Origin: CALFVT01 sp039989855
GTDB lineage: Bacteria > Pseudomonadota > Alphaproteobacteria > Caulobacterales > Maricaulaceae
DNA length: 64,000 nucleotides
Reading direction: 5' to 3'
NCBI GenBank assembly: GCA_039989855.1
Contig: JBDXGZ010000008.1
Location: forward strand, 186,001 to 250,000
How positions within the stretch are numbered: the stretch's first letter is position 1; each line of letters begins with the position of its first letter. A program made the translations under genes and the position numbers. Below are positions 52,867 to 61,570 of this stretch, piece by piece. Below the pieces are notes generated by a model that saw nothing but the letters and a program-made list of their open reading frames with translations, searched no databases and was not told the origin of the DNA.

Positions 52867-53193
52867 ATGGAACAGTTTCTAATATATTTTAATTTAGGGG
52901 CTGCTTTTTTCCTCTTAATTATAATGGGATTAATGATCGCACGTTTGATCATGGGGCCAACATTATATGATCGATTGTTGGCTGTTAATTCATTCGGAAC
53001 TAAGACAGTCATTTTTTTGTGTTTGTTTTGTATGATTATTGATCGCCCTGATGGCGTTGATATCGCGCTTTTATATGCGTTGATGAACTTTATTGCGACG
53101 ATCGCTGTACTAAAGTTCTTTAGGTATAAAGCCTTAGATGTTTCTCTGGAAACGGCGCATATTGACAAAGTTGCGTCAGAGGAGGCGTTATGA
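52867..53193 (+). CDS. mrpF: Mrp-type cation/proton antiporter subunit F
   Basis: 108 residues with three membrane helices; the family pattern RLIMGPTLYDRLLAVNSFGTK and ALLYALMNFIATIAVLKFF is clear. ATG 52867 is one base after the mrpE stop; longer in-frame starts inside mrpE are ignored. Its stop overlaps mrpG by four bases. Confidence 0.92.
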   Translation: MEQFLIYFNLGAAFFLLIIMGLMIARLIMGPTLYDRLLAVNSFGTKTVIFLCLFCMIIDRPDGVDIALLYALMNFIATIAVLKFFRYKALDVSLETAHIDKVASEEAL

Positions 53194-53630
53194 TGTCCCT
53201 TATTTTGGCTGCGGCGTCTGACGTCGCGAGTGCAGCTGATCATGCGACTATCCATATAGATTTTTACAATATCGGACAGATGTTGCGTTATGCTATTTCA
53301 ATGGTATTAATTGCGATAGGCGTGTTTTTCGTTTTCGCGGGGGCTTTAGGCGTTTTACGCCTGCCAGACTTTTTTACGCGTATGCATGCGGCAGGCATGA
53401 CCGATACATTAGGCGTTGAACTCATTTTACTTGGATTGATTCTACAATCTGGTTTCACCTTGTTGAGCCTTAAATTCCTATTAGTGGCTTTTTTCCTTCT
53501 TCTTACAAGCCCCACGGCGACGCACGCCATTGCAGATGCGGCCTATCATGCGGGACTGAAGCCTTTACTCGGGCGCTACCGTTCACCGAGCGTTGATGAG
53601 TTGCGCTCAGGTAAGGGAGACGCACAATGA
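53190..53630 (+). CDS. mrpG: Mrp-type cation/proton antiporter subunit G
   Basis: 146 residues, three membrane helices. The conserved MrpG segment LGVLRLPDFFTRMHAAGMTDTLGVELILLGL is visible, followed by FLLLTSPTATHAIADAAYHAGLKP. An extra Ala-rich N-terminal stretch of about 30 residues precedes the first helix. Overlaps mrpF and the next gene by four bases each. Confidence 0.92.
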   Translation: MMSLILAAASDVASAADHATIHIDFYNIGQMLRYAISMVLIAIGVFFVFAGALGVLRLPDFFTRMHAAGMTDTLGVELILLGLILQSGFTLLSLKFLLVAFFLLLTSPTATHAIADAAYHAGLKPLLGRYRSPSVDELRSGKGDAQ

Positions 53631-54355
53631 GCCCAACAATTATACTAGACATCGGTTTGATCACAATGTTGTTGGTGATTGCCTTCGCTATTATTCGCAT
53701 GCGCTCTTTGTTTGCGGTTGTTATGTTGCAAGGGGTTTATAGTCTTGTGTGTGCGGCTTGGTTTGTCACGCTCGATGCTGTTGACGTGGCTTTTACCGAA
53801 GCCGCTGTTGGGGCGGGTGTGTCGACGGTTTTAATGTTAGCCGCCATGCTTTTGGCTGACCGTGAGTCCAAGGAAGTTTCACTTCGCCGCCAAATTGCGC
53901 CGATTATTATTGTTGTGATGACAGGCTTGGCTCTATTTTACGCCATTGGCGATATGCCATTATATGGTGACGCCAATTCACCCGTAAATAGTCACGTCGG
54001 AGCAGATTACCTCAAGCTAACGGAAAAAGACATTCATATTCCGAATGTAGTGACAGCGGTTTTGGCCAGCTATCGTGGCTTTGATACATTTGGTGAAACA
54101 GTTGTTATTTTTGCGGCAGGTCTCGGTGTGTTACTATTGCTAGGCCTAAATGGAAACGCAGGGAAATGGCGCGCCAAACCGAACGGCGTTCGTGTCGGTC
54201 GTTCCCCAGCTCCAGCAGCGCGTTTGAAAGCTGGTGCATCTGTGATTGCCCCAGACGCAATGCCGAAGCCAAAAGCGAAGGTGGCCCCCAAAAAACCGCG
54301 TGGTCGTCCTCGTAAAACGGCTGCCAAAAAAACAACGACGAATAAGAAAGCGTAA
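53627..54355 (+). CDS. Mrp-type subunit (MrpA C-terminal/DUF4040-like) with basic AT-hook-like tail
   Basis: 242 residues. The first 80 residues resemble the DUF4040 part of MrpA (AFAIIRMRSLFAVVMLQGVYSLVCAAWFV, VDVAFTEAAVGAGVSTVLMLAAML), and a second part to residue about 180 matches the MrpB-like end of MrpA (LASYRGFDTFGETVVIFAAGLGVLLLLGL). Here these regions form a separate protein, as in group 2 Mrp and membrane-bound hydrogenase clusters. The last 60 residues are a Pro/Ala/Lys-rich cytoplasmic tail with KKPRGRPRK, a typical AT-hook core. That tail is unusual for a membrane subunit. Confidence 0.82.
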   Translation: MSPTIILDIGLITMLLVIAFAIIRMRSLFAVVMLQGVYSLVCAAWFVTLDAVDVAFTEAAVGAGVSTVLMLAAMLLADRESKEVSLRRQIAPIIIVVMTGLALFYAIGDMPLYGDANSPVNSHVGADYLKLTEKDIHIPNVVTAVLASYRGFDTFGETVVIFAAGLGVLLLLGLNGNAGKWRAKPNGVRVGRSPAPAARLKAGASVIAPDAMPKPKAKVAPKKPRGRPRKTAAKKTTTNKKA

Positions 54356-54358
54356 GAT

Positions 54359-54799
54359 ATGAATCCGCACAGTATATTACGGGTCGTCTCGAAGTTTTTG
54401 ATCCCCTTCATTGCAGTTTTTGCTTTTTATGTACAATTCCACGGTGACTTCGGACCAGGAGGTGGTTTCCAAGCTGGGGTTATCTTAGCTGCGTCCGTTA
54501 TTTTATACGCCCTAATTTTTGGATTAGATGCTGCGAAAAAGGCCGTGCCGCCATCATGGGTGCGAATTGGTATGATGATAGGTGTTTTACTTTACGGTGG
54601 TACGGGCGTTGCAACCTGGATGCTTGGCGGTGAGTTTTTAAATTACGGTGTTTTCACGCCAGATCATCCATCTCATGGGCAGCATTATGGAATTTTGTTG
54701 GTCGAGCTTGGCGTTTTGTTTGCAGTTGCGAGCGTGATGCTTGCGATTTTTTATGCCTTTGGTAGCCGCCAAGCAGAGCTTTCTGACGAGGATTGGTAG
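54359..54799 (+). CDS. mrpB: Mrp-type cation/proton antiporter subunit B
   Basis: 146 residues, four membrane helices. The family motif FHGDFGPGGGFQAGVILAASVILYALIFG is intact, as is HGQHYGILLVELGVLFAVASVML. Begins three bases after the AT-hook subunit and ends one base before the next start. Confidence 0.92.
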   Translation: MNPHSILRVVSKFLIPFIAVFAFYVQFHGDFGPGGGFQAGVILAASVILYALIFGLDAAKKAVPPSWVRIGMMIGVLLYGGTGVATWMLGGEFLNYGVFTPDHPSHGQHYGILLVELGVLFAVASVMLAIFYAFGSRQAELSDEDW

Positions 54800-54800
54800 G

Positions 54801-55271
54801 GTGTTAGAACTATTTAGTACATTTAATTACGCGGTCATTATAATTTTAATGATGCTTGGGCTCTATGTCGTATTTGCCGCCAGGAACCTCATTAAGAAAC
54901 TTGTTGGTTTATCCGTATTTCAAACGTCTGTTTTTCTATTTTATATTTCTATTGGTAAAGTGTCAGGTGGCCAACCGCCGATCCTCGTGGATAGTCATAA
55001 AACTGAGGATGGACATGCAAGCGTGGAGAGTGTTCAAGTTGCCGCAGCTGGAGACAGTGCGGTTCAGCACTCATTACATCACGCACCAGAGGTGCTTTAC
55101 TCTAACCCATTACCGCATGTTCTAATCCTCACGGCGATTGTTGTGGGGGTTGCGACTTTGGCGATTGGGTTGGCGTTGACTGTCCGGATTCGTGAGGTTT
55201 ACGGATCTATTGAAGAAGATGAAATTGATCGTATTGACTATCAATACAATCTTGAAGGGGTTGCGAAGTAA
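54801..55271 (+). CDS. mrpC: Mrp-type cation/proton antiporter subunit C (NuoK-like)
   Basis: About 156 residues. Three membrane helices as in NuoK/MrpC: YAVIIILMMLGLYVVFAARNLIKKLVGLSVFQTSVFLFYISIG, then LPHVLILTAIVVGVATLAIGLALTVRI. Between the second and third helix lies an unusually long hydrophilic loop (about 45 residues, His- and Glu-rich: HKTEDGHASVES, HSLHHAPEV). GTG 54801 is chosen (GAGG nine bases upstream); the longer frame overlaps mrpB. Stop overlaps the next ATG. Confidence 0.9.
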   Translation: MLELFSTFNYAVIIILMMLGLYVVFAARNLIKKLVGLSVFQTSVFLFYISIGKVSGGQPPILVDSHKTEDGHASVESVQVAAAGDSAVQHSLHHAPEVLYSNPLPHVLILTAIVVGVATLAIGLALTVRIREVYGSIEEDEIDRIDYQYNLEGVAK

Positions 55272-56812
55272 TGGATCTATTATCGCTTTTCCCTTCGTGG
55301 TTCCTTAGCCACGGTGCGGCATTGATCGTTGTTCTGCCTCTTTTAGCGGGCGGCATCATGGCCGTTGTTCCACGCGAGCGCATGGCGTGGATTATTACGT
55401 TTATCGTGATGCTGATCTGTACTGTCGGGGCTTTTGGTCTGCTGTTGAGCGTTATGTCTCAAGGTGCGATTTCATATCATATGGGTGGTTGGGCCCCGCC
55501 CCACGGGATTGCCTATGTGGTTGATGCTTTAAGCGCACCTGTACTTTTACTGATAAGTGCTATGGCGCTGATCTGCCTGTTTTATGCATGGCCAAGTGTT
55601 AAAGCCGAAGTCGAACCTAAAAAGAGAGCGCCTTTCTACGGGGCATTTCTTATTTGCGCGGCAGGCCTTTTGGGTATGGTTGTCACAGGCGATGCTTTCA
55701 ACGTATTTGTCTTCCTCGAAGTGTCATCAATATCGACCTATGTCTTAGTCGGTATGGGCGCTAGCCGTGATCGCCGCGCTCTTAGAGCGGCCTATAATTA
55801 CCTTATACTTGGCTCTATTGGGGCGACGTTCTTTGTTATCGGTATCGGCTTTATGTATATGGAAACAGGGACGCTCAATATGGCGGACATGGCAACGATC
55901 TTAGACGGTCGCGACGGAGGTAGTCGCGTGGCTCAAGTCGGATTTGCCTTCATTGTTATCGGCTTAGGGCTTAAATTAGCGATGTTCCCACTCCACATGT
56001 GGCTGCCAGAAGCCTATGCCCATTCGCCAAGTTTTGTGACCGTTTTTCTCGCCTCTACGGCGACAAAAGCCGCGCTTTACCTCATGCTTCGCTTTGCCTT
56101 TACAGTGTTTGATTTGTCATTTGATTATGTGGTTTCAATTATGACCAACCTTGTCTTATTGGTCGCCGTTGCAGGGATGATATTCGCCTCTTTACAAGCG
56201 ATTTTCCTAACAGATGTTCGGCGTATCTTGGCCTTTTCGTCAATCGCGCAAGTGGGCTATATGCTTTTGGGCGTTAGTTTGGTTACGGTCAGCGGTATTA
56301 CCGCGAGTTATATCCATTTGATCAACCACGCTATTATTAAGGGCGGATTATTCCTCGCTGTTGGGGCTATTTGGTACCGCTTTGGAATTACACGTGTTGA
56401 GGACTTCAGAGGTCTATCTAAGACGATGCCGTTGACAATGTCAGCTTTCACGATTTCAGCTCTATCGTTAATTGGTGTTCCATTGACCGCAGGTTTTGTT
56501 TCAAAGTTACAATTGGCTGTCGCCGTTTGGGAAAAAGGTTATGGGTGGGGGGTCGCCGTGATCTTAATATCCTCAATCTTAGCGTTGATTTATATGGGAC
56601 GTATATTGCGCGTGGCCTATTTTGATGAGCCGCCTGTTATTAACGGTGAGGTGGTCGCTAAAAACGAAGCGCCCCTCATGATGTTAATCCCGATGTGGAC
56701 GCTGGCTATTTTATCTATTGTTATCGGCATTAATGCAGATTGGGTTGTAGAGGCAGCTACGCGTGCAGCGGAGCTTCTTATTCCCGTGCAAATAATTAAG
56801 GGGGGGCTGTAA
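55271..56812 (+). CDS. mrpD: Mrp-type cation/proton antiporter subunit D, first copy
   Basis: 513 residues, about fourteen membrane helices of the NuoL/M/N proton-pumping family. Conserved features: VFVFLEVSSISTYVLVGMGASRDRRALRAAYNYLILGSIGATF with the helix-5 Glu, LGLKLAMFPLHMWLPEAYAHSP with the helix-7 Lys, and RRILAFSSIAQVGYMLLGVSL. These charged residues form the proton path. Starts at TAATG overlap with mrpC; its stop overlaps the next gene by one base. Confidence 0.93.
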   Translation: MDLLSLFPSWFLSHGAALIVVLPLLAGGIMAVVPRERMAWIITFIVMLICTVGAFGLLLSVMSQGAISYHMGGWAPPHGIAYVVDALSAPVLLLISAMALICLFYAWPSVKAEVEPKKRAPFYGAFLICAAGLLGMVVTGDAFNVFVFLEVSSISTYVLVGMGASRDRRALRAAYNYLILGSIGATFFVIGIGFMYMETGTLNMADMATILDGRDGGSRVAQVGFAFIVIGLGLKLAMFPLHMWLPEAYAHSPSFVTVFLASTATKAALYLMLRFAFTVFDLSFDYVVSIMTNLVLLVAVAGMIFASLQAIFLTDVRRILAFSSIAQVGYMLLGVSLVTVSGITASYIHLINHAIIKGGLFLAVGAIWYRFGITRVEDFRGLSKTMPLTMSAFTISALSLIGVPLTAGFVSKLQLAVAVWEKGYGWGVAVILISSILALIYMGRILRVAYFDEPPVINGEVVAKNEAPLMMLIPMWTLAILSIVIGINADWVVEAATRAAELLIPVQIIKGGL

Positions 56813-58296
56813 TGTTGAGTGCTGAACTGTCTCTTGGGCTTTTGCTTCTTATTCCATTGCTGGCCAGTGGTTTAATTGGCTTACTTGGAAAATATCCGAA
56901 TTTACGAGAGGCCGTAACATTTGTTGCAGGCTTCGCTTTACTTGCAAATGTCATTTATCTTGTCTCTATCGTAGCAGCGGGGGGGCGGCCTGAACTTTTA
57001 CTGGGTACATTTGCGGGTAGTTTTGAATTGAAGCTCGCTTTAGAGCCCCTCGGAGCAACATTTGCGGCTATTGCTAGTTCTTTGTGGATTGTAAACTCAG
57101 TTTTCACCATGGGATATATGCGCGGCAATAATGAGAAAAAACAAACGCGGTTTTTCTTGTTCGTTGCCATTGCCATTGCTGCGGCTATGGGGATCGCGGC
57201 GTCCGCGAACCTCATTACATTGTTCATTTTCTATGAAGTCTTGACCCTCTCGACCTTTCCGCTTGTGGCCCATAAGGGTGACGCGAAGGCGAAAAAAGGC
57301 GGAACAATATACGGGCTCATATTAATGGGAACATCGCTCGCCTTTCTATTGCCGGCTGTGATAGGCACGCACGTTATTGCGGGAACGACGGACTTCCAAG
57401 TTGGAGGTGTTTTCCCGAGTGATGTCAGCCTCTTTATAACGTCAATCCTATTATTTCTGTTTGCGTTCGGAATTGGTAAAGCGGCGCTTATGCCAGTTCA
57501 TCCGTGGCTTCCAAATGCTATGGTCGCGCCGACGCCCGTTTCTGCGCTTTTACACGCAGTCGCTGTTGTCAAAGCAGGGGTCTTTACAATGGTAAAAGTC
57601 GTTGTCTTTATATTTGGACCAAGTCTGGCAGCTGAAACCCCGATGAGTACAACGCTCTCTTGGGTGGCGGCAGTGTCTATTGTTGTCGCGTCATTGATAG
57701 CGTTGCGGCAAGATAATCTAAAAGCGCGTCTCGCCTATTCGACAGTGTCTCAATTGTCCTATGTGACTTTGGGCGCAATGTTAGCTGCGCCTGCCGCAAT
57801 CATTGGTGCGTCCTTGCAAATCGTCATGCATGCGTGGGGCAAAATAACACTCTTCATGTGTGCTGGAGCAATCTACACGGTCGCGCATCGGGCAGAGATT
57901 AGCAAGCTTGACGGTCTGGGACGGACGATGCCGTGGGTGTTTGGCGCTTTTCTTGTCGGCTCTTTGTCGATCATTGGCGCTCCTCCTCTCGGTGGATCTT
58001 GGCCTAAATATTTCTTGATGGTCGGCGCTCTTGATAGCGGTAAAGCTATTTTAATTGCGGCTTTGATTGTATCATCCATATTGAATGTTATTTATCTTAT
58101 CCCTATCGCGGCGCGTGGTTTCATGAAGCCGCCCGCCGACCCTAAGGCAGATGCACATATTGCAACATTACGAGCTCAGCATAAGTGGGTTATTATCCCA
58201 CCTGTTTTAACAGCCTTTGGAGCCTTTACGCTGTTTTTCTTCTCGGGGCCGATTGTCGACTTCCTGATACCAATTCTTCCTGAGGGAACATTCTAA
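56812..58296 (+). CDS. Mrp-type D subunit homologue, second copy
   Basis: 494 residues of the same proton-pumping family: LITLFIFYEVLTLSTFPLVAHKGD (helix-5 Glu), FGIGKAALMPVHPWLPNAMVAPTPVSALLHAVAVVKAG (helix-7 Lys and following signature), and KARLAYSTVSQLSYVTLGAM. It is closer in look to group 2 Mrp/formate-hydrogenlyase-type D subunits than to the preceding MrpD. One-base overlaps on both sides. Confidence 0.9.
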   Translation: MLSAELSLGLLLLIPLLASGLIGLLGKYPNLREAVTFVAGFALLANVIYLVSIVAAGGRPELLLGTFAGSFELKLALEPLGATFAAIASSLWIVNSVFTMGYMRGNNEKKQTRFFLFVAIAIAAAMGIAASANLITLFIFYEVLTLSTFPLVAHKGDAKAKKGGTIYGLILMGTSLAFLLPAVIGTHVIAGTTDFQVGGVFPSDVSLFITSILLFLFAFGIGKAALMPVHPWLPNAMVAPTPVSALLHAVAVVKAGVFTMVKVVVFIFGPSLAAETPMSTTLSWVAAVSIVVASLIALRQDNLKARLAYSTVSQLSYVTLGAMLAAPAAIIGASLQIVMHAWGKITLFMCAGAIYTVAHRAEISKLDGLGRTMPWVFGAFLVGSLSIIGAPPLGGSWPKYFLMVGALDSGKAILIAALIVSSILNVIYLIPIAARGFMKPPADPKADAHIATLRAQHKWVIIPPVLTAFGAFTLFFFSGPIVDFLIPILPEGTF

Positions 58297-58661
58297 TGGC
58301 GAGTTCAGACACAAAAACCAAGGTAAACTATACGCCTGAAGAACGTGAGCGAGCGGAAGCGCATCCGTTAGCGGTTCCGTTTTTGTTTTTAGGGCGCAAG
58401 CATGTCAAAGATAGTTTTATATATTTGGCCTTAATAGGTGTCATAGTGACAACTATCCTTGGGTTTATCTACCCGCTGCATCATCCGACACCTTACGATA
58501 TTGTTCCTGCATCATGGGCTTTGATCGGATTTTTTTCTTATAGCTTTTTAGTCCTGTGTGCGAAGCCCCTGTTTAAACTACTGGCTCGGCCCGAGACCTA
58601 TTATGGTGAAGACCCGAATATGAATTTAGATCATATTGAGGAGGCGTCAGATCATGACTGA
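58296..58661 (+). CDS. Small membrane protein inside the Mrp operon
   Basis: 121 residues, two membrane helices (IYLALIGVIVTTILGFIYPL and ASWALIGFFSYSFLVLCAKPL) with charged cytoplasmic ends (PEERERAEAHPLA, YYGEDPNMNLDHIEEASDHD). No family name is recognised. Tight overlaps with D-type genes on either side show it belongs to the antiporter operon; an accessory subunit role is inferred. Confidence 0.8.
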   Translation: MASSDTKTKVNYTPEERERAEAHPLAVPFLFLGRKHVKDSFIYLALIGVIVTTILGFIYPLHHPTPYDIVPASWALIGFFSYSFLVLCAKPLFKLLARPETYYGEDPNMNLDHIEEASDHD

Positions 58662-60384
58662 GCTTCTTCTTAATTTAAACCCGGGTATTCTTATAATCCT
58701 AGCGGGGATAATCTGTGCGGTCATGCCGGCCTCCCAAATCCGCAAACTTCTAGTGCTTGCTGCTCCGATTGCAGGGGTTGTCTCTATTTCTATGCTTTAC
58801 ACTGACCAAGAGGTTATTGGTGGTTTGATAGAGATTGGCGGACAAACATTTACGACTCTTCGTATTGATAGTTTGAGTTTGATTTGGGGCTATATCTTCT
58901 GCGTTGTCGGCGTGCTGAACGGTATCTACGGTCTTCATGAAAAATGCCAAATTACCGATAGCTCGGCCCTTATATACATGGGCGCTGCCATTGGAGGTGT
59001 TTTTGCAGGTGACTTACTGACTTTGTTTATTTTCTGGGAAATTGCGGCGGTGTCGTCCGTGCCTCTCATTTGGAAAGGCGGCGAACGCGCCTATGCGGCG
59101 GGGGTACGGTATCTCGCCATTCATATTTTCTCTGGGGTCGCGCTCTTAGCGGGCGCGATTATGTATGGTCGTGCCAATGGCGGTGATTTTGCCTTTAATC
59201 ATATTGGCTTGGAATCGCCAGGTGGGTGGCTGATGTTGATCGCTATGGGAATTAAATGTGGGTTCCCGTTGATGCATAATTGGATACAGGACGCTTATCC
59301 TAAAGCTTCCATTACAGGCACAGTCATACTGTCGGCCTTCACGACTAAATTAGCGATATATGCTTTGGCTCGTGGTTTCGCAGGCGAAGATATACTCATC
59401 TATATTGGTGCGGCTATGACAATTTTTCCTGTCTTCTTTGCGGTGATTGAAAATGATATGCGCCGCGTATTGGCCTATAGTCTTAATAACCAGCTCGGCT
59501 ATATGGTTTGCGGTATCGGTGTCGGAACAACGCTCGCGATGAATGGTGTAGCAGGGCAGGTGGCTGTTCATATCATCTTTAAGTCGCTCTTATTTATGTC
59601 TATGGGGGCGGTACTTTACCGTGTTGGGACGATTAAGGGCAGTGAACTTGGCGGATTGTTCCGCTCTATGCCGATTACGACTATCTGTTGTTTGATCGGG
59701 GCTGCCTCTATTGCAGCCTTCCCACTGTTCGCGGCCTTTGTTACCAAAGCGATGATCATTAGTGCGGTGATAAAAGAGCATCACTATGTGATCTCATTTA
59801 TCCTTCTATTTGCTTCGGCGGGTGTAATGGAGCATTCAGGGATTAAAATTCCCTACTTTACCTTCTTCTCTCATGATAGCGGTAAGCGCGTTGAGGAAGC
59901 CCCATGGAATATGTTGGTCGCCATGGGCCTTGCATCACTCTTATGCATCGTGTTTGCCTTCCCGTTTGGCGGCTATCAACTGCTGTATAATCTGATGCCT
60001 TATACAGCAGACTATGACCCCTATACGGCTGATCATGTGGTCTTCCAATTGCAGCTCTTGTTTGCGGCTATTTTGGCTTTTGCCCTGTTAAAGCGTTTGA
60101 AAGTCTATCCCGCAGAACGTCGGGCCGAGATCATTGATTTCGATTGGACTTACCGAAAATTGGGATTGAGTGTGGTTAAATGGCTCGGGGCGATGTGGGC
60201 GCGTCTTGACGCTTTTACCGCTCATAATAGGGATCGTATAGTTGGAACGTTAGGTCAGCGTTTGAAGCAAGTCTTTAGCCCTGTAGGAGCGTTTAGTTCA
60301 GCCTCGCCTGCAAACCTATCCTATGTAGTTACAGGTATGATGTTACTTGTCGGTCTCATCACCGTTTATTTGGGTGCACGTTAA
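58654..60384 (+). CDS. Mrp-type D subunit homologue, third copy
   Basis: About 576 residues, proton-pumping NuoL/M/N family: LLTLFIFWEIAAVSSVPLIWKGGERAYAAGVRYLAIHI (helix-5 Glu), MGIKCGFPLMHNWIQDAYPKASITGTVILSAFTTKLAIYA (helix-7 Lys), and MRRVLAYSLNNQLGYMVCGIGV. A cytoplasmic segment follows the last core helices (RAEIIDFDWTYRKLGLSVVKWLG), ending with one more membrane helix. ATG 58654 has GAGGAGG nine bases upstream and overlaps the preceding stop. Last gene of the Mrp operon. Confidence 0.9.
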   Translation: MTELLLNLNPGILIILAGIICAVMPASQIRKLLVLAAPIAGVVSISMLYTDQEVIGGLIEIGGQTFTTLRIDSLSLIWGYIFCVVGVLNGIYGLHEKCQITDSSALIYMGAAIGGVFAGDLLTLFIFWEIAAVSSVPLIWKGGERAYAAGVRYLAIHIFSGVALLAGAIMYGRANGGDFAFNHIGLESPGGWLMLIAMGIKCGFPLMHNWIQDAYPKASITGTVILSAFTTKLAIYALARGFAGEDILIYIGAAMTIFPVFFAVIENDMRRVLAYSLNNQLGYMVCGIGVGTTLAMNGVAGQVAVHIIFKSLLFMSMGAVLYRVGTIKGSELGGLFRSMPITTICCLIGAASIAAFPLFAAFVTKAMIISAVIKEHHYVISFILLFASAGVMEHSGIKIPYFTFFSHDSGKRVEEAPWNMLVAMGLASLLCIVFAFPFGGYQLLYNLMPYTADYDPYTADHVVFQLQLLFAAILAFALLKRLKVYPAERRAEIIDFDWTYRKLGLSVVKWLGAMWARLDAFTAHNRDRIVGTLGQRLKQVFSPVGAFSSASPANLSYVVTGMMLLVGLITVYLGAR

Positions 60385-60392
60385 CGAGCAAG

Positions 60393-60794
60393 ATGAAGAA
60401 GGAAGAGAGAGATAAGCTTTTAGAGTTGGCTGCTAAGATCACAGCAGCTTATTTGCGCGGTAATAAAATGCCAGCGGATCAAGTACCAGACTTTCTTCAA
60501 ACTGTTCATGAGCGTTTAGATGTTTTAGCGAACCCTGCGCCTAAGCCTGAAGATTTGCCGCAACCAAAACACCCTGTTGAGACATCGGTCACGGATGAAG
60601 CTATATTTTGTCTCGAAGATGGCTTGCCGTTTAAATCACTTAAGCGTCACTTGAGGACAAAGTATAACCTCACACCTGAAGCTTACCGTAAAAAATGGGG
60701 CTTAGCGCATGATTACCCGATGGTTGCGCCGTCTTATGCGCGTGAACGTGCTGAAATTGCACGCATTAGTGGCCTAGGTCGCGCTAAAAAATAA
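60393..60794 (+). CDS. MucR-family transcriptional regulator
   Basis: 133-residue Ros/MucR-type DNA-binding protein. The conserved core is AIFCLEDGLPFKSLKRHLRTKYNLTPEAYRKKWGLAHDYPMVAPSYARERAEIA. The first zinc ligand Cys is kept, but the second is Asp (CLEDG), a variant seen in many alphaproteobacterial members. Family members bind AT-rich promoters and, in Caulobacter, act with SciP on cell-cycle genes. It begins eight bases after the Mrp operon and may be read through from it. Confidence 0.92.
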   Translation: MKKEERDKLLELAAKITAAYLRGNKMPADQVPDFLQTVHERLDVLANPAPKPEDLPQPKHPVETSVTDEAIFCLEDGLPFKSLKRHLRTKYNLTPEAYRKKWGLAHDYPMVAPSYARERAEIARISGLGRAKK

Positions 60795-60836
60795 TACATT
60801 AAGCATGCCGAATCGGGTGCGGAACAAAAAACAGGG

Positions 60837-60851
60837 TTAATAAGTCCTTAA
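60837..60851 (+). promoter_or_regulatory. CtrA-type box
   Basis: TTAA (60837-60840), seven bases, TTAA (60848-60851): a perfect match to the CtrA full-site consensus, 83 bases before the PAS_5 gene start, a usual promoter distance. CtrA control is inferred from the match only. Confidence 0.55.
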
Positions 60852-60933
60852 TTGTATGTTTACCTTTCAGTGACTCTTGCGTGGATGAACGAAACTGACG
60901 ACAACTCCTACTGAGTTTTGGGAGAGTTGCATT

Positions 60934-61443
60934 GTGAATATGTTGGGGTCAATTCGTGAGCAAATATTATTGCCAGAACAAAAAACGCTGTTTGATTACT
61001 GGCGACAACAAAGTGTTATGAATGGGATACCATCTTATACTGATATTGATCCGAGTGTGATTGGTGAATTTTTACCTACAGTTAGTTTAATGGAACTTAA
61101 AATCAAGGACGAGCAGGAGAGATATCAATTTCGCCTTGCAGGGACAGGGTTTTATAATTTTTTTGAACATGAAATTACAGGCCGATATTTAGACGACGTC
61201 CTGTGCCAAGAGCAGAAAATTTATTGGGAACGAATTTATAGTAAGATGCTTGAGACAAGGCGCCCACGTGTCGGTGTCACGCGATCAAGAACCCCAATTG
61301 GGGGCCATTTATTACAATTTTGGATACGACTTCCGCTCTCATGCGATGGTGTTAATGTCAATATGATCCTCGGGTTTGACAAATTTATAAAACCTAAACA
61401 ACTAGAACGTGAATTTATGAAAATTGAAAAAATATCAGCATAA
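60934..61443 (+). CDS. PAS_5 domain protein
   Basis: 169 residues consisting of one PAS domain of the PAS_5 type: LFDYWRQQSVMNGIPSYTDIDPSVIGEFLPTVSLMEL, YQFRLAGTGFYNFFEHEITGRYLDDVL and TPIGGHLLQFWIRLPLSCDG. There is no output domain, so it may act through partners. GTG start with GGGAGAG seven bases upstream (ATG 60940 is the alternative). A CtrA-type box lies upstream, so cell-cycle regulation is possible. Confidence 0.82.
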   Translation: MNMLGSIREQILLPEQKTLFDYWRQQSVMNGIPSYTDIDPSVIGEFLPTVSLMELKIKDEQERYQFRLAGTGFYNFFEHEITGRYLDDVLCQEQKIYWERIYSKMLETRRPRVGVTRSRTPIGGHLLQFWIRLPLSCDGVNVNMILGFDKFIKPKQLEREFMKIEKISA

Positions 61444-61570
61444 TCAAGTGGTTAGTTCGTGTGTTCTGACAATTTTTTTAATTTTAAACTTTTTAATGTA
61501 TTTTTTTATAGGAAAATAATCCTCACATCCATATACTCGTGTATTGTTACAGAAAACACGGGAGATTGGT

